Assembly: GCA_900049755.1 (NCBI GenBank)
Contig: LT160593.1
Span: 817,259 to 881,258 of the forward strand
DNA length: 64,000 bases
Source: Corynebacterium provencense
GTDB lineage: Bacteria; Actinomycetota; Actinomycetes; Mycobacteriales; Mycobacteriaceae
Direction: 5' to 3'
Part shown: one piece after another, positions 20,666-29,976 of the stretch
How positions within the stretch are numbered: position 1 is the first letter of the stretch
How the letters are laid out: each line of letters begins with the position of its first letter
Translations under genes and position numbers: made by a program
The notes under the pieces: model-generated
Databases searched by the model: none
Told to the model about the DNA's origin: nothing
The model's input: the letters and a program-made list of their open reading frames with translations, nothing else

Positions 20666-21406
20666 GTGTCCGCCACAGAACCCACGACCCTCACCCTGAC
20701 CCGTCCCGGCAGGTCCCAGGCCTCCACACTGCGACGGGTCGCGGCCGTGACAACCAGGATCCTGCGCACCGACCAGTCGGCGATGGCACGCCTCATCGCC
20801 GTCGACGGGGATACCACTGACATTCTCCTGTCTACACCCCTGGGATGTGTCGTCGCACAACGGGTGTACGCCACCCCGTCGCACGACGGTGCCGTCGTCG
20901 GCGCCGACCCCCTGCCGTCACTGCTGACCGGAGCGGCCTCCGGGGACAAGGTACCGGCCGAACTCACCCTCGGCTCCCGGATGGACCTCCTGTGGACCGG
21001 GGCGCCTCCACCCCGGACAGGGTGGACAGTCGTGGACACCATCCCCGGCCCCGACGTCCGTGACGTCTACGACAGGCTTCACGACGAAGCCCGGGAACAC
21101 TCCGGACCGGCAGGTCTTCCACCCTCCCTCCTGGACCAGCCGCTGCTCCGACTGACCAGCAGAACCCAGACAGGCATCATCGAGGTGCCCGGCAGTGTCG
21201 TCGCCGCCCTGGGATCGTTCGGACTGATCGTCCGGCCCCGTGAAGAACTCACCGAACACGACCGGATCAGGGTCAGCATCACCGGATCCTGGATCCGTAT
21301 CGACGCCCTTTTCGGCACCGTCTACCTCCCACGTCGCGGAGGACTGGCGAGAATTCCCTCACCCCTGGACTGCTTGGACCGCATCTTCAGCACCACTGCG
21401 CAGTAG
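20666..21406 (+). CDS. conserved actinobacterial protein of unknown function, 3' end apparently replaced
   Basis: About 246 residues, no recognised domain. Central parts such as LIAVDGDTTDILLSTPLGCVVAQRV look like a beta-rich cytoplasmic protein. By position it corresponds to Rv2474c next to the thioesterase. GTG 20666 is preceded by TAACGT eight bases upstream, a leaderless arrangement. The last ~15 codons (from ~21361) run antisense through sequence that encodes part of a truncated sdhC on the other strand. The native C terminus has therefore probably been lost at a rearrangement or assembly junction near 21350. Confidence 0.65.
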   Translation: MSATEPTTLTLTRPGRSQASTLRRVAAVTTRILRTDQSAMARLIAVDGDTTDILLSTPLGCVVAQRVYATPSHDGAVVGADPLPSLLTGAASGDKVPAELTLGSRMDLLWTGAPPPRTGWTVVDTIPGPDVRDVYDRLHDEAREHSGPAGLPPSLLDQPLLRLTSRTQTGIIEVPGSVVAALGSFGLIVRPREELTEHDRIRVSITGSWIRIDALFGTVYLPRRGGLARIPSPLDCLDRIFSTTAQ

Positions 21407-21705
21407 ACGTGCAGTACCAGGCAGACGATGAGGACCACCCGCAGGATCCACAGGATGGTCTCGTGGGGGAAGACCGGCTCCCCCATCCGGCGCAGGAAAG
21501 CAGCGTACTCGTCGAAGTGTTCCTCACCGGTGTAAACCTTGAGGTTTCCCACCATGTGGAACAGGACGAAAAGGACGAAGACGATGCCAGTCACGGCCAT
21601 CGTCAACTTCATCGCCCAGGACGGGAAATCCGGCTTCTCCCGCAGCGGTCTAATGTTCAGCTTCCCGTGCTCCAGTGCGACGGGATCATCGTATTTAACA
21701 GTCAT
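21322..21705 (-). pseudogene. sdhC: succinate dehydrogenase cytochrome b subunit fragment (sdhC, N-terminal part only)
   Basis: The first ~115 residues of corynebacterial SdhC: KLNIRPLREKPDFPSWAMKL, then two membrane helices (AVTGIVFVLFVLFHMVGNLK and ILWILRVVLIVCLVLHVYC), ending at the conserved SKQSRG. Beyond that homology stops and the frame runs 14 codons into unrelated sequence. Full-length SdhC is about 250 residues with five helices. ATG 21705 has a perfect GGAGGT site. No sdhA or sdhB follows, so the working operon must be elsewhere. This is a duplicated 5' fragment or a contig-joining error. Confidence 0.8.
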
Positions 21706-21713
21706 GGCACCTC

Positions 21714-21730
21714 CAGTGTCAGTGACACTG
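21714..21730. promoter_or_regulatory. 17-bp palindrome in the sdhC leader
   Basis: CAGTGTCA-G-TGACACTG, a perfect palindrome around one base, directly upstream of the sdhC ribosome site. A possible operator; the binding protein is unknown to me. Confidence 0.5.
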
Positions 21731-21772
21731 TACGACTGCCAGAGTGGCAAACACTAACCGGACCCCATCCGG

Positions 21773-21786
21773 GTGAAGAAGATCAC
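21773..21786. promoter_or_regulatory. GlxR (CRP-type) site upstream of the sdhC fragment
   Basis: GTGAAGAAGATCAC fits GTGA-N6-TCAC exactly. GlxR is known to control sdhCAB in C. glutamicum, so the fragment seems to have kept its native promoter. The rest of 21731-21932 shows an AT-rich stretch (21916-21936) and nothing else I can name. Confidence 0.55.
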
Positions 21787-23864
21787 ATCCATCCGGGGTC
21801 CCTGCCGCATCGGACCATGAGTGCGCAGGTCAGGGGCGCATTCGGCACCGTTGCGAGGTGAGGTTCGCCTGCCCTGACCGTGGCATCCTCCCGCAGAACG
21901 CCGTACGCCGCAGCAATATAGTTATATCTAAATCACTTATCGACGGTGACGATGTCCTGGACGACATCTGTGGCGATACCGGCCTCCACGAGTCCCTGCT
22001 CATCGGCGACGAGGGTGGTCTCACCCTCCACCCGGACAGGGCGGGTGCCGACGACCACCTCCTTTCCCATGACCGTGACGGGACCGACCAGACCTTCCCC
22101 ACCGTCGACGATCTGCAGCTCCACGGCGTCCTCCTCCACAGTCACCCGGACCTGGTAGCCCTGCAAGGTCACATTGAACTCCAGCGACTCCCAGCCCTCG
22201 GGAAGACGGGGGTCGATGCTGAAGTGACCGTAGTCGTCACGGAAACCGCCGAACCCGAAAACCAGGGCACTCCACACACCCCCGCAGGAAGCGATGTGCA
22301 CTCCGTCGGCACTGTTGCCGTGCAGGTTCTCGAGGTCGAGGAACAGTCCCCGGAGGAAGAAGTCCATCGCTGTCTCCCGGAACCCCAGCTCCGCGGCCAC
22401 GATCGACTGCACGACTGCCGACAGTGAGGAGTCACCCGTGGTAAGCCGGTCGTAATACGTGTAGTCCCTCTTCTTGATCTCCGCGGGGACGTCGTCACCC
22501 TGGAGGAACAGACCGAGCACCACATCGGCCTGCTTGAGCACCTGGTACCGGTAGATCGTCAGCGGATGGTAGTGCAGCAGGAGCGGACGCTTGGGCCCCA
22601 CCGCCGGATCGTCGAGGTTCCACAGCTGGCGGTTGAGGAACTGGTCGTCCTGCGGGTGGATCTGCATCCCCTCGTCGAAGGGGATGTACATCGCCTTCGC
22701 CGCCCTGTCCCACAGGTCCAGTTCGTCGATGGACAGGCCGGAACGGTCGGAGAGTTCCTGGAACGCCTCCGGCCTCTCCCGGCGCATCTGGAGGGCCACG
22801 TCCGCCGCGGCACGCAGGTTGTACCGCGCCATGACGTTCGTGTAGAAGTTGTTGTTCACCACGGTGGTGTACTCGTCGGGGCCGGTCACCGAGTGGATCT
22901 GGAACTTCTCCCCCGTCGGGTCGAAGAAGCCCAGGGACATGAAGAACCGGGCGGTACCGACGAGGATGTCCACGCCCTCCGACAGGAGGAACTCAGAGTC
23001 ACCGGTCGCGTAGACGTACTTCATCAGGGCGTAGGCGATGTCCGCGTCGATGTGGTACTGCGCGGTACCTGCGGCGTAGTAGGCACTCGACTCGTGCCCG
23101 TTGATCGTGCGCCAGGGGAACAGGACGCCGTCGTGTGAGAGCTCCCGGGCCCGCTCGGTGGCCTGGGGCAGCATGAGGTAGCGGAACCGCAGTGCATTGC
23201 GCGAGAACTGCGGGCTCGTGTAGGTCAGGAACGGAAGCGCATAGACCTCCGTGTCCCAGAAGTAGTGGCCCCCGTAGCCGGAACCGGTGAGTCCCTTGGC
23301 GGGAATCCCCTGTGTCTCGGCCCGGGCGGACGCCTGGATCAGCTGGAAGAGGTTCCACCGGACAGCCTGCTGCAGTTCCGGGTGGCCGGACACCCGCACG
23401 TCCGAACGCCGCCAGAACCGGCCGAGCCACTCCGCCTGATTCGCCATCAGCGTCCGGTACCCCACCTGACGTGCCCGGTTGATGGTCCGCGCACACCGGA
23501 AGGCCAGTTCCTCGGCCGACACATGCCGCGAGGAATGGTAGGAGACGACCTCCCCCAGCCGCATCCGCAGACCCCGTGTGCCGTCACCGTGGTCCACCCC
23601 CCGTGCGACATCGTCACGCATCTCGGTGTGGATCCCCCCCCCGCCGACCGCGTCCGAGGACGCCGGACCCCCGGAACCGCCTGTGCCCTGCGCCTGAGTC
23701 ACGTCGAGGACATGGTCCATGCTCACCGCCACGGTCATGCCCGAGTTCGTCACCCGGTACCCCAGGGTGACCCGCTGGTCCTCCGAACTCGCCCGGTAGG
23801 TGGGCTGGAAGACCCTCCCCCCGATCTTCTCCGCCTTGCGCGGGTCGGCTCCCCGGTTGACGTC

Positions 23865-23884
23865 GGCGGCGGCCGGCGGCGGCC
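23865..23884. repeat. 10-bp tandem duplication that shifts the GH65 frame
   Basis: GGCGGCGGCC twice in tandem. The distance between the two open frames fits exactly when 10 bp are removed, so the second copy is the cause of the frameshift. Confidence 0.9.
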
Positions 23885-24575
23885 CGCGCCCGGGCCCGGT
23901 CGTCCGCCCCCGAGGACGCCGCGTAGGTGTCGAGGATGCTGGAAAACTCGTCCTCGCCGTCCTGACGGTTGAGGATCTGCGAGGAGATCACCACCGCAGC
24001 ATCCGAGTCCAGCAGTTCGACCTCGATGCTCATGAGCGCGAGATGCCGTTCCTGGAAGGACACCATCCGGTCGGTGACCACACGGACCCGTTTGCCGGCC
24101 TGGGTCCGCCAGATGAAACTGCGTCGTTCCACCCCCTCGCGGAAGTCGACCGTGCGTCCGTAGTCCTCCACCTCGGCGACACCGAGGCGGAGTGGTTCAT
24201 CGTCGATGTAGAGACGCATGGCCTTGGCGTCCGGCACCTGGACGATCGTCTGACCTTCGCGGGCGAAACCGTAGGCGTCCTCGGCGTGCTCGATGTTCCA
24301 CGTCTCGTGGACGCCGTTGATGAAGGTCCCGTGCTCGTGCGAGTCCCGGCCCTCAGGCGGATTGCCACGCATCCCGAGGTAGCCGTTCGACAGCGCGAAG
24401 AGAGTCTCTGACTGCCCGAGTTCATCGTCCGTCCGGGCCGGCCGGGTCTCGTGCCAGGCCCACTCATCGACAGGGTGGACGCCACGGTCGATCTGCGTCA
24501 ACGGATCGACCCCGTCCATGTGCACGTCGGTGCGGTACCCCGGAGGGAAATAGTCTGAGGGATCGGCGGGGCCCG

Positions 24576-24736
24576 CGGCCCGCCTCCTCTACACATCTAG
24601 ATGCGTGTAAGAGACAGGAGCCACTCCGCCCGATTCGCCCTCAGCGTCCGGTACCCCACCCGACGGGCCCGGCTGGAGGGCCGCGCCCCCCGCCAGGCCA
24701 GGTCCCCGGCCGACACGAGAGGTGTAAAGGGGCCCG
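24576..24736. other. probable assembly artefact with Tn5 mosaic ends inside the GH65 gene
   Basis: A degraded back-to-back mosaic-end pair lies at ~24583-24618 (ACACATCT next to AGATGCGTGTAAGAGACAG), and a poorer one at ~24719-24730. Between them ~100 bp (24620-24718) is a ~80% copy of GH65 positions 23427-23530 in the same orientation. The insert is flanked by GGGGCCCG at 24568-24575 and 24729-24736, matching the 9-bp duplication made by Tn5 to within one base. Deleting 161 bp rejoins SSGSGP to ADPSDYFPPGYRTDV in frame. Confidence 0.88.
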
Positions 24737-24840
24737 AGCCTGAGCTGCCGGCCCCGGCGGGCCGGGTGGCAACCGAGGCGACGCGCCGCCGCTGGGCCAG
24801 AAATGCCTCAAGTCTGTCGTCCGCTCCGGTGGAGCCGTGG

Positions 24841-25668
24841 TCAGTCATCGATGTTCCCTTCGCTCGGATCGACGTTCAGCGTACCGACCCGCCCGACGAG
24901 CTCGTCGAGGTCCGTGACGACAACATCCGCACCCGCCTCCAGCAGAGCGCGGGTGCCGGCGCCCCGGTCCACCCCGAGCACCAGTCCGAACCCTCCTGCC
25001 GCACCCGCCGCCACCCCGGAGGTGGCGTCCTCGACGACCACCGCACGGGAGTTGTCCGTGTCCAGCAGGGACGCCCCGTAGCTGTAGGTGTCCGGGGCGG
25101 GTTTGCCGGGCAGTCCCTCCCTGCCAGCCCGGACACCGTCGACGACAACTTCGAAGCGGTCGAGGAGACCTGCCGACCTCAGCACGGGAACCGCGTTGCG
25201 GGAGGAGCTCACCACCGCCAGCCTGGTGCCCGTCCCGGCGAGGGCGTCAAGCAGTGCAACAGATCCCGGATACGCGCTGATCCCCTCCCCGAGCAGTCCG
25301 AGGAAACGGTCGTTCTTCAGCAGCCCCAGTCCGGTGACCGTGGCGTCCTGCGGCGTGTCCTCCCCCGGTCCACCTCCCGCGGCGGCCCACCTCGGGTCCC
25401 CGCGGTCCACCGGCAGGCTGATCCCCCGGGACGCCAGTAGTGCGGCGACACCTTCCGTCCTCGGACGTCCGTCGAGGAAGTCGAAGTAGTCCTGCTCGGT
25501 GTACGGGGGGACGCCCCTGTCCGCGAAGTATCTGGTGAACACCTCGGACCAGGCCTGACGGTGCAGGTCAGCGGTAGGTGTGATCACACCGTCAAGGTCG
25601 AAGAGCACCGCTGCATAGGCGGCGAGGTCTGGCAGGGGACTCCGGTCTGTCCGGGTGCGGTCCGTCAT
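24841..25668 (-). CDS. pgmB: HAD-family beta-phosphoglucomutase
   Basis: 275-residue HAD phosphotransferase that converts beta-glucose 1-phosphate to glucose 6-phosphate. Motif I is LFDLDGVITPTADLH (nucleophile Asp plus general acid Asp). Motif II is VVSSSRN, and motif IV is VVVEDATSGVAAG. The cap domain includes DGRPRTEGV. ATG 25668 with GGGGGA upstream is chosen; the frame stays open 46 codons further but that part is low-complexity Arg/Gly. Its last 8 bp overlap the start of the GH65 phosphorylase, whose product is its substrate, so the two form one coupled catabolic unit. Confidence 0.88.
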   Translation of the reverse strand: MTDRTRTDRSPLPDLAAYAAVLFDLDGVITPTADLHRQAWSEVFTRYFADRGVPPYTEQDYFDFLDGRPRTEGVAALLASRGISLPVDRGDPRWAAAGGGPGEDTPQDATVTGLGLLKNDRFLGLLGEGISAYPGSVALLDALAGTGTRLAVVSSSRNAVPVLRSAGLLDRFEVVVDGVRAGREGLPGKPAPDTYSYGASLLDTDNSRAVVVEDATSGVAAGAAGGFGLVLGVDRGAGTRALLEAGADVVVTDLDELVGRVGTLNVDPSEGNIDD

Positions 25669-25849
25669 TCCCCCATCGTAGGGCCACACCCGACCCGATG
25701 CGCGCCGGACACGACGGGCGACGGACGGGCCTGCACGGTGGCGGTGTGTGCCGCCCGTGGCACCTCCACGGCTGCCACCCCGGCACCCCCCGACACCCCC
25801 GGTCATGCCCTCCCCGGGTCAGGCATCCTGCCTACGGCGAACCCCCCTG

Positions 25850-28054
25850 TCAGGCGATTCCGTGGAGCTCCTTGAACTCACGGCGCCGGGCGTGGAGGAT
25901 CGGCTCGGTGTACCCGGAGGGCTGTGACGCCCCCAGCAGCACGAGGTCGCGGGCCGCCTTCCAGGCCACGGAGTTCTCGTAGTCCGGTGCCATGTCACGG
26001 TAGGCGGGGTCACCGGCGTTCTGCCTGTCGACCACCTGCGCCATCCGCTTGAAGGCCTCGATAACCTGGTCCTCGGTGACCACCCCGTGCTTCAGCCAGT
26101 TGGCCAGCAGCTGAGAGTTGATCCGGCAGGTGGCGCGGTCCTCCATGAGGTCGATGTCGTGGATGTCCGGCACCTTGGAGCATCCGACGCCCTGCTCGAC
26201 CCAGCGCACGACGTACCCCAGGATCGACTGGCAGTTGTCGTCGAGCTCTTCCTGGATCTCCTCCGGGGTCCACACGGCCTCACCCTCTCCGACCTTCGCG
26301 GCTGCGACCGGGACCGTGAGGATCCCGGGCAGGGAGTCACGACGTCCCTCTGTCATCAGCTTCTCCTGGACCGCGAAGACGTCGACGAGGTGGTAATGGG
26401 TGGCGTGCAGGGTGGCCCCGGTCGGAGAGGGCACCCATGCCGTGGACGCCCCCTGCTCCGGCTGGGAGATCTTCTGCTCGAGCATCTCCGCCATCAGATC
26501 GGTCTTGGCCCACATGCCCTTGCCGATCTGCGCCTTCCCGGACAGGCCGTGGGCCAGCCCGGCGTCGACGTTGTTGTGCTCGTAGGAGTCCATGAACAGG
26601 GACGCCTTCAGCTTCGGCTTGCGGAACATCGGCCCGGCGAGCAGCGAGGTGTGGATCTCGTCCCCGGTACGGTCCATGAACCCGGTGTTGATGAACGCCA
26701 CCCGGTCCGCGATGGCCTCGATACAGGCGTCCAGGTTCACCGACGTCCGCCGCTCCTCGTCCATCAGCCCCACCTTGAGGGTGAACCGGGGCAGGCCGAG
26801 GAGATCTTCGACATCGGCGAACAGGTCATTGGTGAAGGCGGACTCCTCCGGACCGTGCTGCTTCGGCTTGACGATGTAGATGGACCCTTCCCTGGAGTTC
26901 CTGCGGGGGTTCTCCGGGTTGAGACCGGGGATCGCGCAGGCGGCCGTGATGACGGCGTCCATGATCCCCTCGAAGACCTCTTCGCCGTCGTCGTCGAGGA
27001 CGGCCGGGTTGGTCATCAGGTGGCCGACGTTGCGGCAGAGCATGGTCGACCGACCGTGAAGCCGGAGTTCGGAACCGTCGCGCGCGGTGAAGTAGCGGTC
27101 GTCGTTCTGCTTCCTGGTGAACGTCTTCCCGTTCTTGGTGACCTCTTCGGACAGGGTGCCCAGGTTCAGCCCCAGCCAGTTGCGGTAGCCGAGGACCTTG
27201 TCGGTGGCGTCCACCGCGGCGATGGAGTCCTCGAAGTCCATGATGGCGGTGACCGCGGCCTCCAGGACGATGTCCTTGACACCTGCCCTGTCGGTGGCTC
27301 CGACCGGTGACTCAGGATCGATCTGGATGTCGATGTGGAGCCCGTTGTGCCGGAGCAGGATCGAGGAGGGGGACGCCGTGTCCCCGGAGTGCCCCACATA
27401 GACCTCGGGCTGCCGGAGGTGCACCTCGTTTCCGTCGATGACGGCGGTCAACTGTCCGGAGGAGATGTCGTAGCGGTCGACGTCGGCGTGAGATCCGGTC
27501 TCCAGCGGCACCGCCTCGTCGAGGAACCTGCGTCCCCAGGCGATGACCTTGTCTCCGCGGACCTTGTTGTAGCCCCTTCCCGGTTCTGCTCCCCCGTCCT
27601 CCGGGATCGCGTCGGTCCCGTAGAGGGCGTCGTAGAGGGAACCCCAGCGGGCGTTCGCGGCGTTGATCGCGAAGCGTGCGTTGAGGATCGGGACGACCAG
27701 CTGCGGGCCTGCGGTGGTGGCGAACTCGGCGTCCACGTTACGGGTGCGGATCTGGAAGTCACCCGGGTCGTCGACGAGGTAGCCGATCTCCTTCAGGAAT
27801 GCGGTGTACTTCTCCGGGTCCTGCTTGCCCGGGTTCTCGCGGTACCACTGGTCCAGACGTGCCTGGAGGTCGTCACGCTCGGCGAGAAGTTCGCGGTTGC
27901 GCGGGGTGTACCTGGCCACGATCGCGCCGAAACCGTCCCAGAAGCTGTCCCGGTCGACCCCGGTGTGCGGCAGAACCTCACCGTTGACGAAGTCGTACAG
28001 GGTCTTGGCGACCCTGAGACCCCCGGCGGTGACGCGCTCTGTCTGCTGTGTCAT
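25850..28054 (-). CDS. aceB: malate synthase G
   Basis: Glyoxylate-shunt enzyme that condenses acetyl-CoA and glyoxylate to malate. The 734-residue length equals the isoform G of C. glutamicum (aceB). Characteristic stretches are [27 protein letters not shown] (split here: [10 protein letters not shown]), [14 protein letters not shown] with the Mg/glyoxylate acidic residues, [15 protein letters not shown], and [17 protein letters not shown] 28054 follows AAGGAG. It is divergent from aceA across a 436-bp spacer with several GlxR-type sites, the same arrangement as in C. glutamicum, where acetate induces both. Confidence 0.95.
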   Translation of the reverse strand: MTQQTERVTAGGLRVAKTLYDFVNGEVLPHTGVDRDSFWDGFGAIVARYTPRNRELLAERDDLQARLDQWYRENPGKQDPEKYTAFLKEIGYLVDDPGDFQIRTRNVDAEFATTAGPQLVVPILNARFAINAANARWGSLYDALYGTDAIPEDGGAEPGRGYNKVRGDKVIAWGRRFLDEAVPLETGSHADVDRYDISSGQLTAVIDGNEVHLRQPEVYVGHSGDTASPSSILLRHNGLHIDIQIDPESPVGATDRAGVKDIVLEAAVTAIMDFEDSIAAVDATDKVLGYRNWLGLNLGTLSEEVTKNGKTFTRKQNDDRYFTARDGSELRLHGRSTMLCRNVGHLMTNPAVLDDDGEEVFEGIMDAVITAACAIPGLNPENPRRNSREGSIYIVKPKQHGPEESAFTNDLFADVEDLLGLPRFTLKVGLMDEERRTSVNLDACIEAIADRVAFINTGFMDRTGDEIHTSLLAGPMFRKPKLKASLFMDSYEHNNVDAGLAHGLSGKAQIGKGMWAKTDLMAEMLEQKISQPEQGASTAWVPSPTGATLHATHYHLVDVFAVQEKLMTEGRRDSLPGILTVPVAAAKVGEGEAVWTPEEIQEELDDNCQSILGYVVRWVEQGVGCSKVPDIHDIDLMEDRATCRINSQLLANWLKHGVVTEDQVIEAFKRMAQVVDRQNAGDPAYRDMAPDYENSVAWKAARDLVLLGASQPSGYTEPILHARRREFKELHGIA

Positions 28055-28108
28055 TGAGAACTCCTTCGTTCACATGTCGACTTGTCCGCAATACAGTCAC
28101 CACCCTAG

Positions 28109-28122
28109 GTGAGCCACATCAC
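28109..28122. promoter_or_regulatory. GlxR-type site, aceB proximal
   Basis: GTGAGCCACATCAC, an exact GTGA-N6-TCAC match, 54 bp upstream of the aceB start. GlxR is the cAMP-responsive repressor/activator of aceA and aceB in C. glutamicum; occupancy here is inferred. Confidence 0.65.
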
Positions 28123-28227
28123 GGAAGGGAGCGAACGGTGTCCCGGACGACGCCGTTTCACCCCCGTCCGTCCCCCGTACCGGACACCCGAACGCCGATT
28201 CACTTCAGTCTGACAGTAGCACCTTAC

Positions 28228-28241
28228 GTGACGCAGGTCGC
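28228..28241. promoter_or_regulatory. GlxR-like site, middle of aceB-aceA spacer
   Basis: GTGACGCAGGTCGC, one mismatch from GTGA-N6-TCAC. Weaker candidate. Confidence 0.35.
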
Positions 28242-28328
28242 ACGTTGTCGCTGCAAGACGCCTTTTTGACCACCTGATGGGACAATGCTTCCCATTCTGA
28301 GAGACGTAATAAAACAGAACGATCGTAC

Positions 28329-28389
28329 TACCCCCGCCGTGTGCTGGATCACGTCTTTGCTTTGACTAGGTCTTTTCCCTCTGTATCCT
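28329..28389 (+). promoter_or_regulatory. aceA promoter with overlapping regulator sites
   Basis: TTGACT (28362-28367) and TATCCT (28384-28389) with a 16-bp spacer form a good sigma-A promoter, about 95 bp before the aceA start. Just upstream are GTGTGCTGGATCAC (28339-28352, one mismatch from the GlxR core) and ACCCCCG (28329-28335), which fits the short C-run element of RamA. The remaining spacer shows no gene. Confidence 0.55.
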
Positions 28390-28490
28390 CGTCCCCAGCA
28401 GATCCGGCCGGGGAGCAGCCGCCCCCGGGGTAGCCGGAATCAGCGTTGTTACCGCCATCCTCCACCACTTAAAGGGAGTGTGTTTAGCAC

Positions 28491-29783
28491 ATGTCGAACG
28501 TCGGACAGCCGCGTACCGCCGCCGAGATCCAGAAGGACTGGGACGAGAACCCCCGTTGGGCCAACGTCCAGCGCGACTACACCGCCGAGCAGGTTGCCGA
28601 GCTCCAGGGCACCGTTGTCGAGGAGCACACCCTCGCCCGTCGTGGGGCCGAGATCCTGTGGGACGCCGTCAACGAGCCCGGCGACGGCTACATCAACGCC
28701 CTCGGTGCCCTCACCGGTAACCAGGCCGTCCAGCAGGTCCGCGCCGGCCTGAAGGCCGTCTACCTCTCCGGCTGGCAGGTCGCCGGCGACGCCAACCTCG
28801 CAGCACAGACCTACCCCGACCAGTCCCTGTACCCGGCGAACTCCGTCCCCGCCGTGGTCCGCCGCATCAACAACGCCCTCTCCCGCGCCGACGAGATCGC
28901 CCGCATCGAAGGTGACACCTCCGTCGACAACTGGGTCGTCCCGATCGTCGCCGACGGCGAAGCCGGCTTCGGTGGCGCCCTCAACGTCTACGAACTGCAG
29001 AAGGCCATGATCACCGCCGGTGCCTCGGGCACCCACTGGGAGGACCAGCTGGCCTCCGAGAAGAAGTGCGGTCACCTGGGCGGCAAGGTGCTGATCCCCA
29101 CCCAGCAGCACATCCGCACCCTCAACTCCGCCCGCCTCGCCGCTGACGTCTCCAACACCCCGACCGTCGTCATCGCCCGTACCGACGCCGAGGCAGCCAC
29201 CCTGCTGACCACCGACGTCGACGAGCGTGACCACGAGTTCCTCACCGGCGAGCGGTCCGCAGAGGGCTACTACTACGTGAAGAACGGCATCGAGCCCTGC
29301 ATCTCCCGTGCCAAGTCCTTCGCCCCCTACGCCGACCTGATCTGGATGGAGACCGGCACCCCGGATCTCGAGCTCGCCAAGAAGTTCGCCGAGGGCGTCC
29401 GCTCCGAGTTCCCGGACCAGCTGCTGTCCTACAACTGCTCCCCCTCCTTCAAGTGGTCCGCCCACCTGGACTCCGAGGAGATCGCCAAGTTCCAGAACGA
29501 GCTCGGTGCCATGGGCTTCAAGTTCCAGTTCATCACCCTGGCCGGCTTCCACGCCCTGAACTACTCCATGTTCGACCTGGCCTACGGCTACGCCCGCAAC
29601 CAGATGAGCGCCTTCGTCGACCTGCAGAACCGCGAGTTCACCGCCGCCGAGGAGCGTGGCTTCACCGCCGTCAAGCACCAGCGCGAGGTCGGCGCCGGCT
29701 ACTTCGACCGCATCGCCACCACCGTCGACCCCAACTCCTCCACCACCGCCCTCAAGGGCTCCACCGAGGAGAAGCAGTTCTAG
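28491..29783 (+). CDS. aceA: isocitrate lyase
   Basis: 430-residue class I isocitrate lyase that splits isocitrate to succinate and glyoxylate, the first shunt step. The catalytic loop KKCGH is present with Cys at about residue 193. Others are [42 protein letters not shown] and [16 protein letters not shown] 28491 is preceded by AAAGGGAG at a long spacing of ~12 bases. Codon use is strongly biased to C-ending codons, as expected for a highly expressed gene. A perfect terminator follows. Confidence 0.96.
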   Translation: MSNVGQPRTAAEIQKDWDENPRWANVQRDYTAEQVAELQGTVVEEHTLARRGAEILWDAVNEPGDGYINALGALTGNQAVQQVRAGLKAVYLSGWQVAGDANLAAQTYPDQSLYPANSVPAVVRRINNALSRADEIARIEGDTSVDNWVVPIVADGEAGFGGALNVYELQKAMITAGASGTHWEDQLASEKKCGHLGGKVLIPTQQHIRTLNSARLAADVSNTPTVVIARTDAEAATLLTTDVDERDHEFLTGERSAEGYYYVKNGIEPCISRAKSFAPYADLIWMETGTPDLELAKKFAEGVRSEFPDQLLSYNCSPSFKWSAHLDSEEIAKFQNELGAMGFKFQFITLAGFHALNYSMFDLAYGYARNQMSAFVDLQNREFTAAEERGFTAVKHQREVGAGYFDRIATTVDPNSSTTALKGSTEEKQF

Positions 29784-29829
29784 CTTCCACACCGGAGGGA
29801 CATGCACGACGTCCCTGACATTCCGCGAA

Positions 29830-29864
29830 AAGGGCCGGCTGACCTTCAGGGTCAGCCGGCCCTT
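29830..29864 (+). terminator. aceA terminator
   Basis: Perfect 15-bp stem AAGGGCCGGCTGACC / GGTCAGCCGGCCCTT with a five-base loop (TTCAG), 46 bp after the aceA stop. Confidence 0.9.
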
Positions 29865-29870
29865 CTCCGG

Positions 29871-29910
29871 TCCGTCCCCGACCGTCCCCGACCGTCCCCG
29901 TCCGTCCCCG
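29871..29910. repeat. 10-bp tandem repeats after aceA
   Basis: Four near-identical copies of the 10-mer CCGTCCCCGA in a row. Two imperfect 18-bp units (CACCGGGGACGCCGGGAT type) follow at ~29959-29994. Confidence 0.8.
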
Positions 29911-29976
29911 GTTGTCAGCGGACGGTCGCCGTAGCCACCGTAGCCGCCGCAGGTGCTGTCACCGGGGACGCCGGGA

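Larger units (their letters stand above)
21933..24848 (-). pseudogene. GH65 disaccharide phosphorylase/hydrolase (trehalose/maltose/kojibiose phosphorylase type), frame broken twice
   Basis: Family 65 enzyme that splits alpha-glucosyl disaccharides with phosphate to beta-glucose 1-phosphate. N-terminal domain: NGYLGMRGN and ETWNIEHAEDAYGFA. Catalytic barrel: GYGGHYFWDTEVYALPFL and SVTGPDEYT, whose Glu is the general acid. Likely start ATG 24848 overlaps the phosphoglucomutase gene by 8 bp. The frame is lost at a 161-bp adapter-bearing insert (24576-24736) and at a 10-bp tandem duplication (23865-23884). Removing the insert and one repeat copy restores one continuous frame of about 914 codons. 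The gene is therefore probably intact in the organism. The phosphoglucomutase-GH65 pair matches Rv3400-Rv3401. Confidence 0.85.

Noticed and set aside
24597..24848. A separate 83-residue gene overlapping pgmB
   Set aside because: Its first 40 codons are the true N terminus of GH65, and the rest is the artefactual insert; it is not an independent gene.
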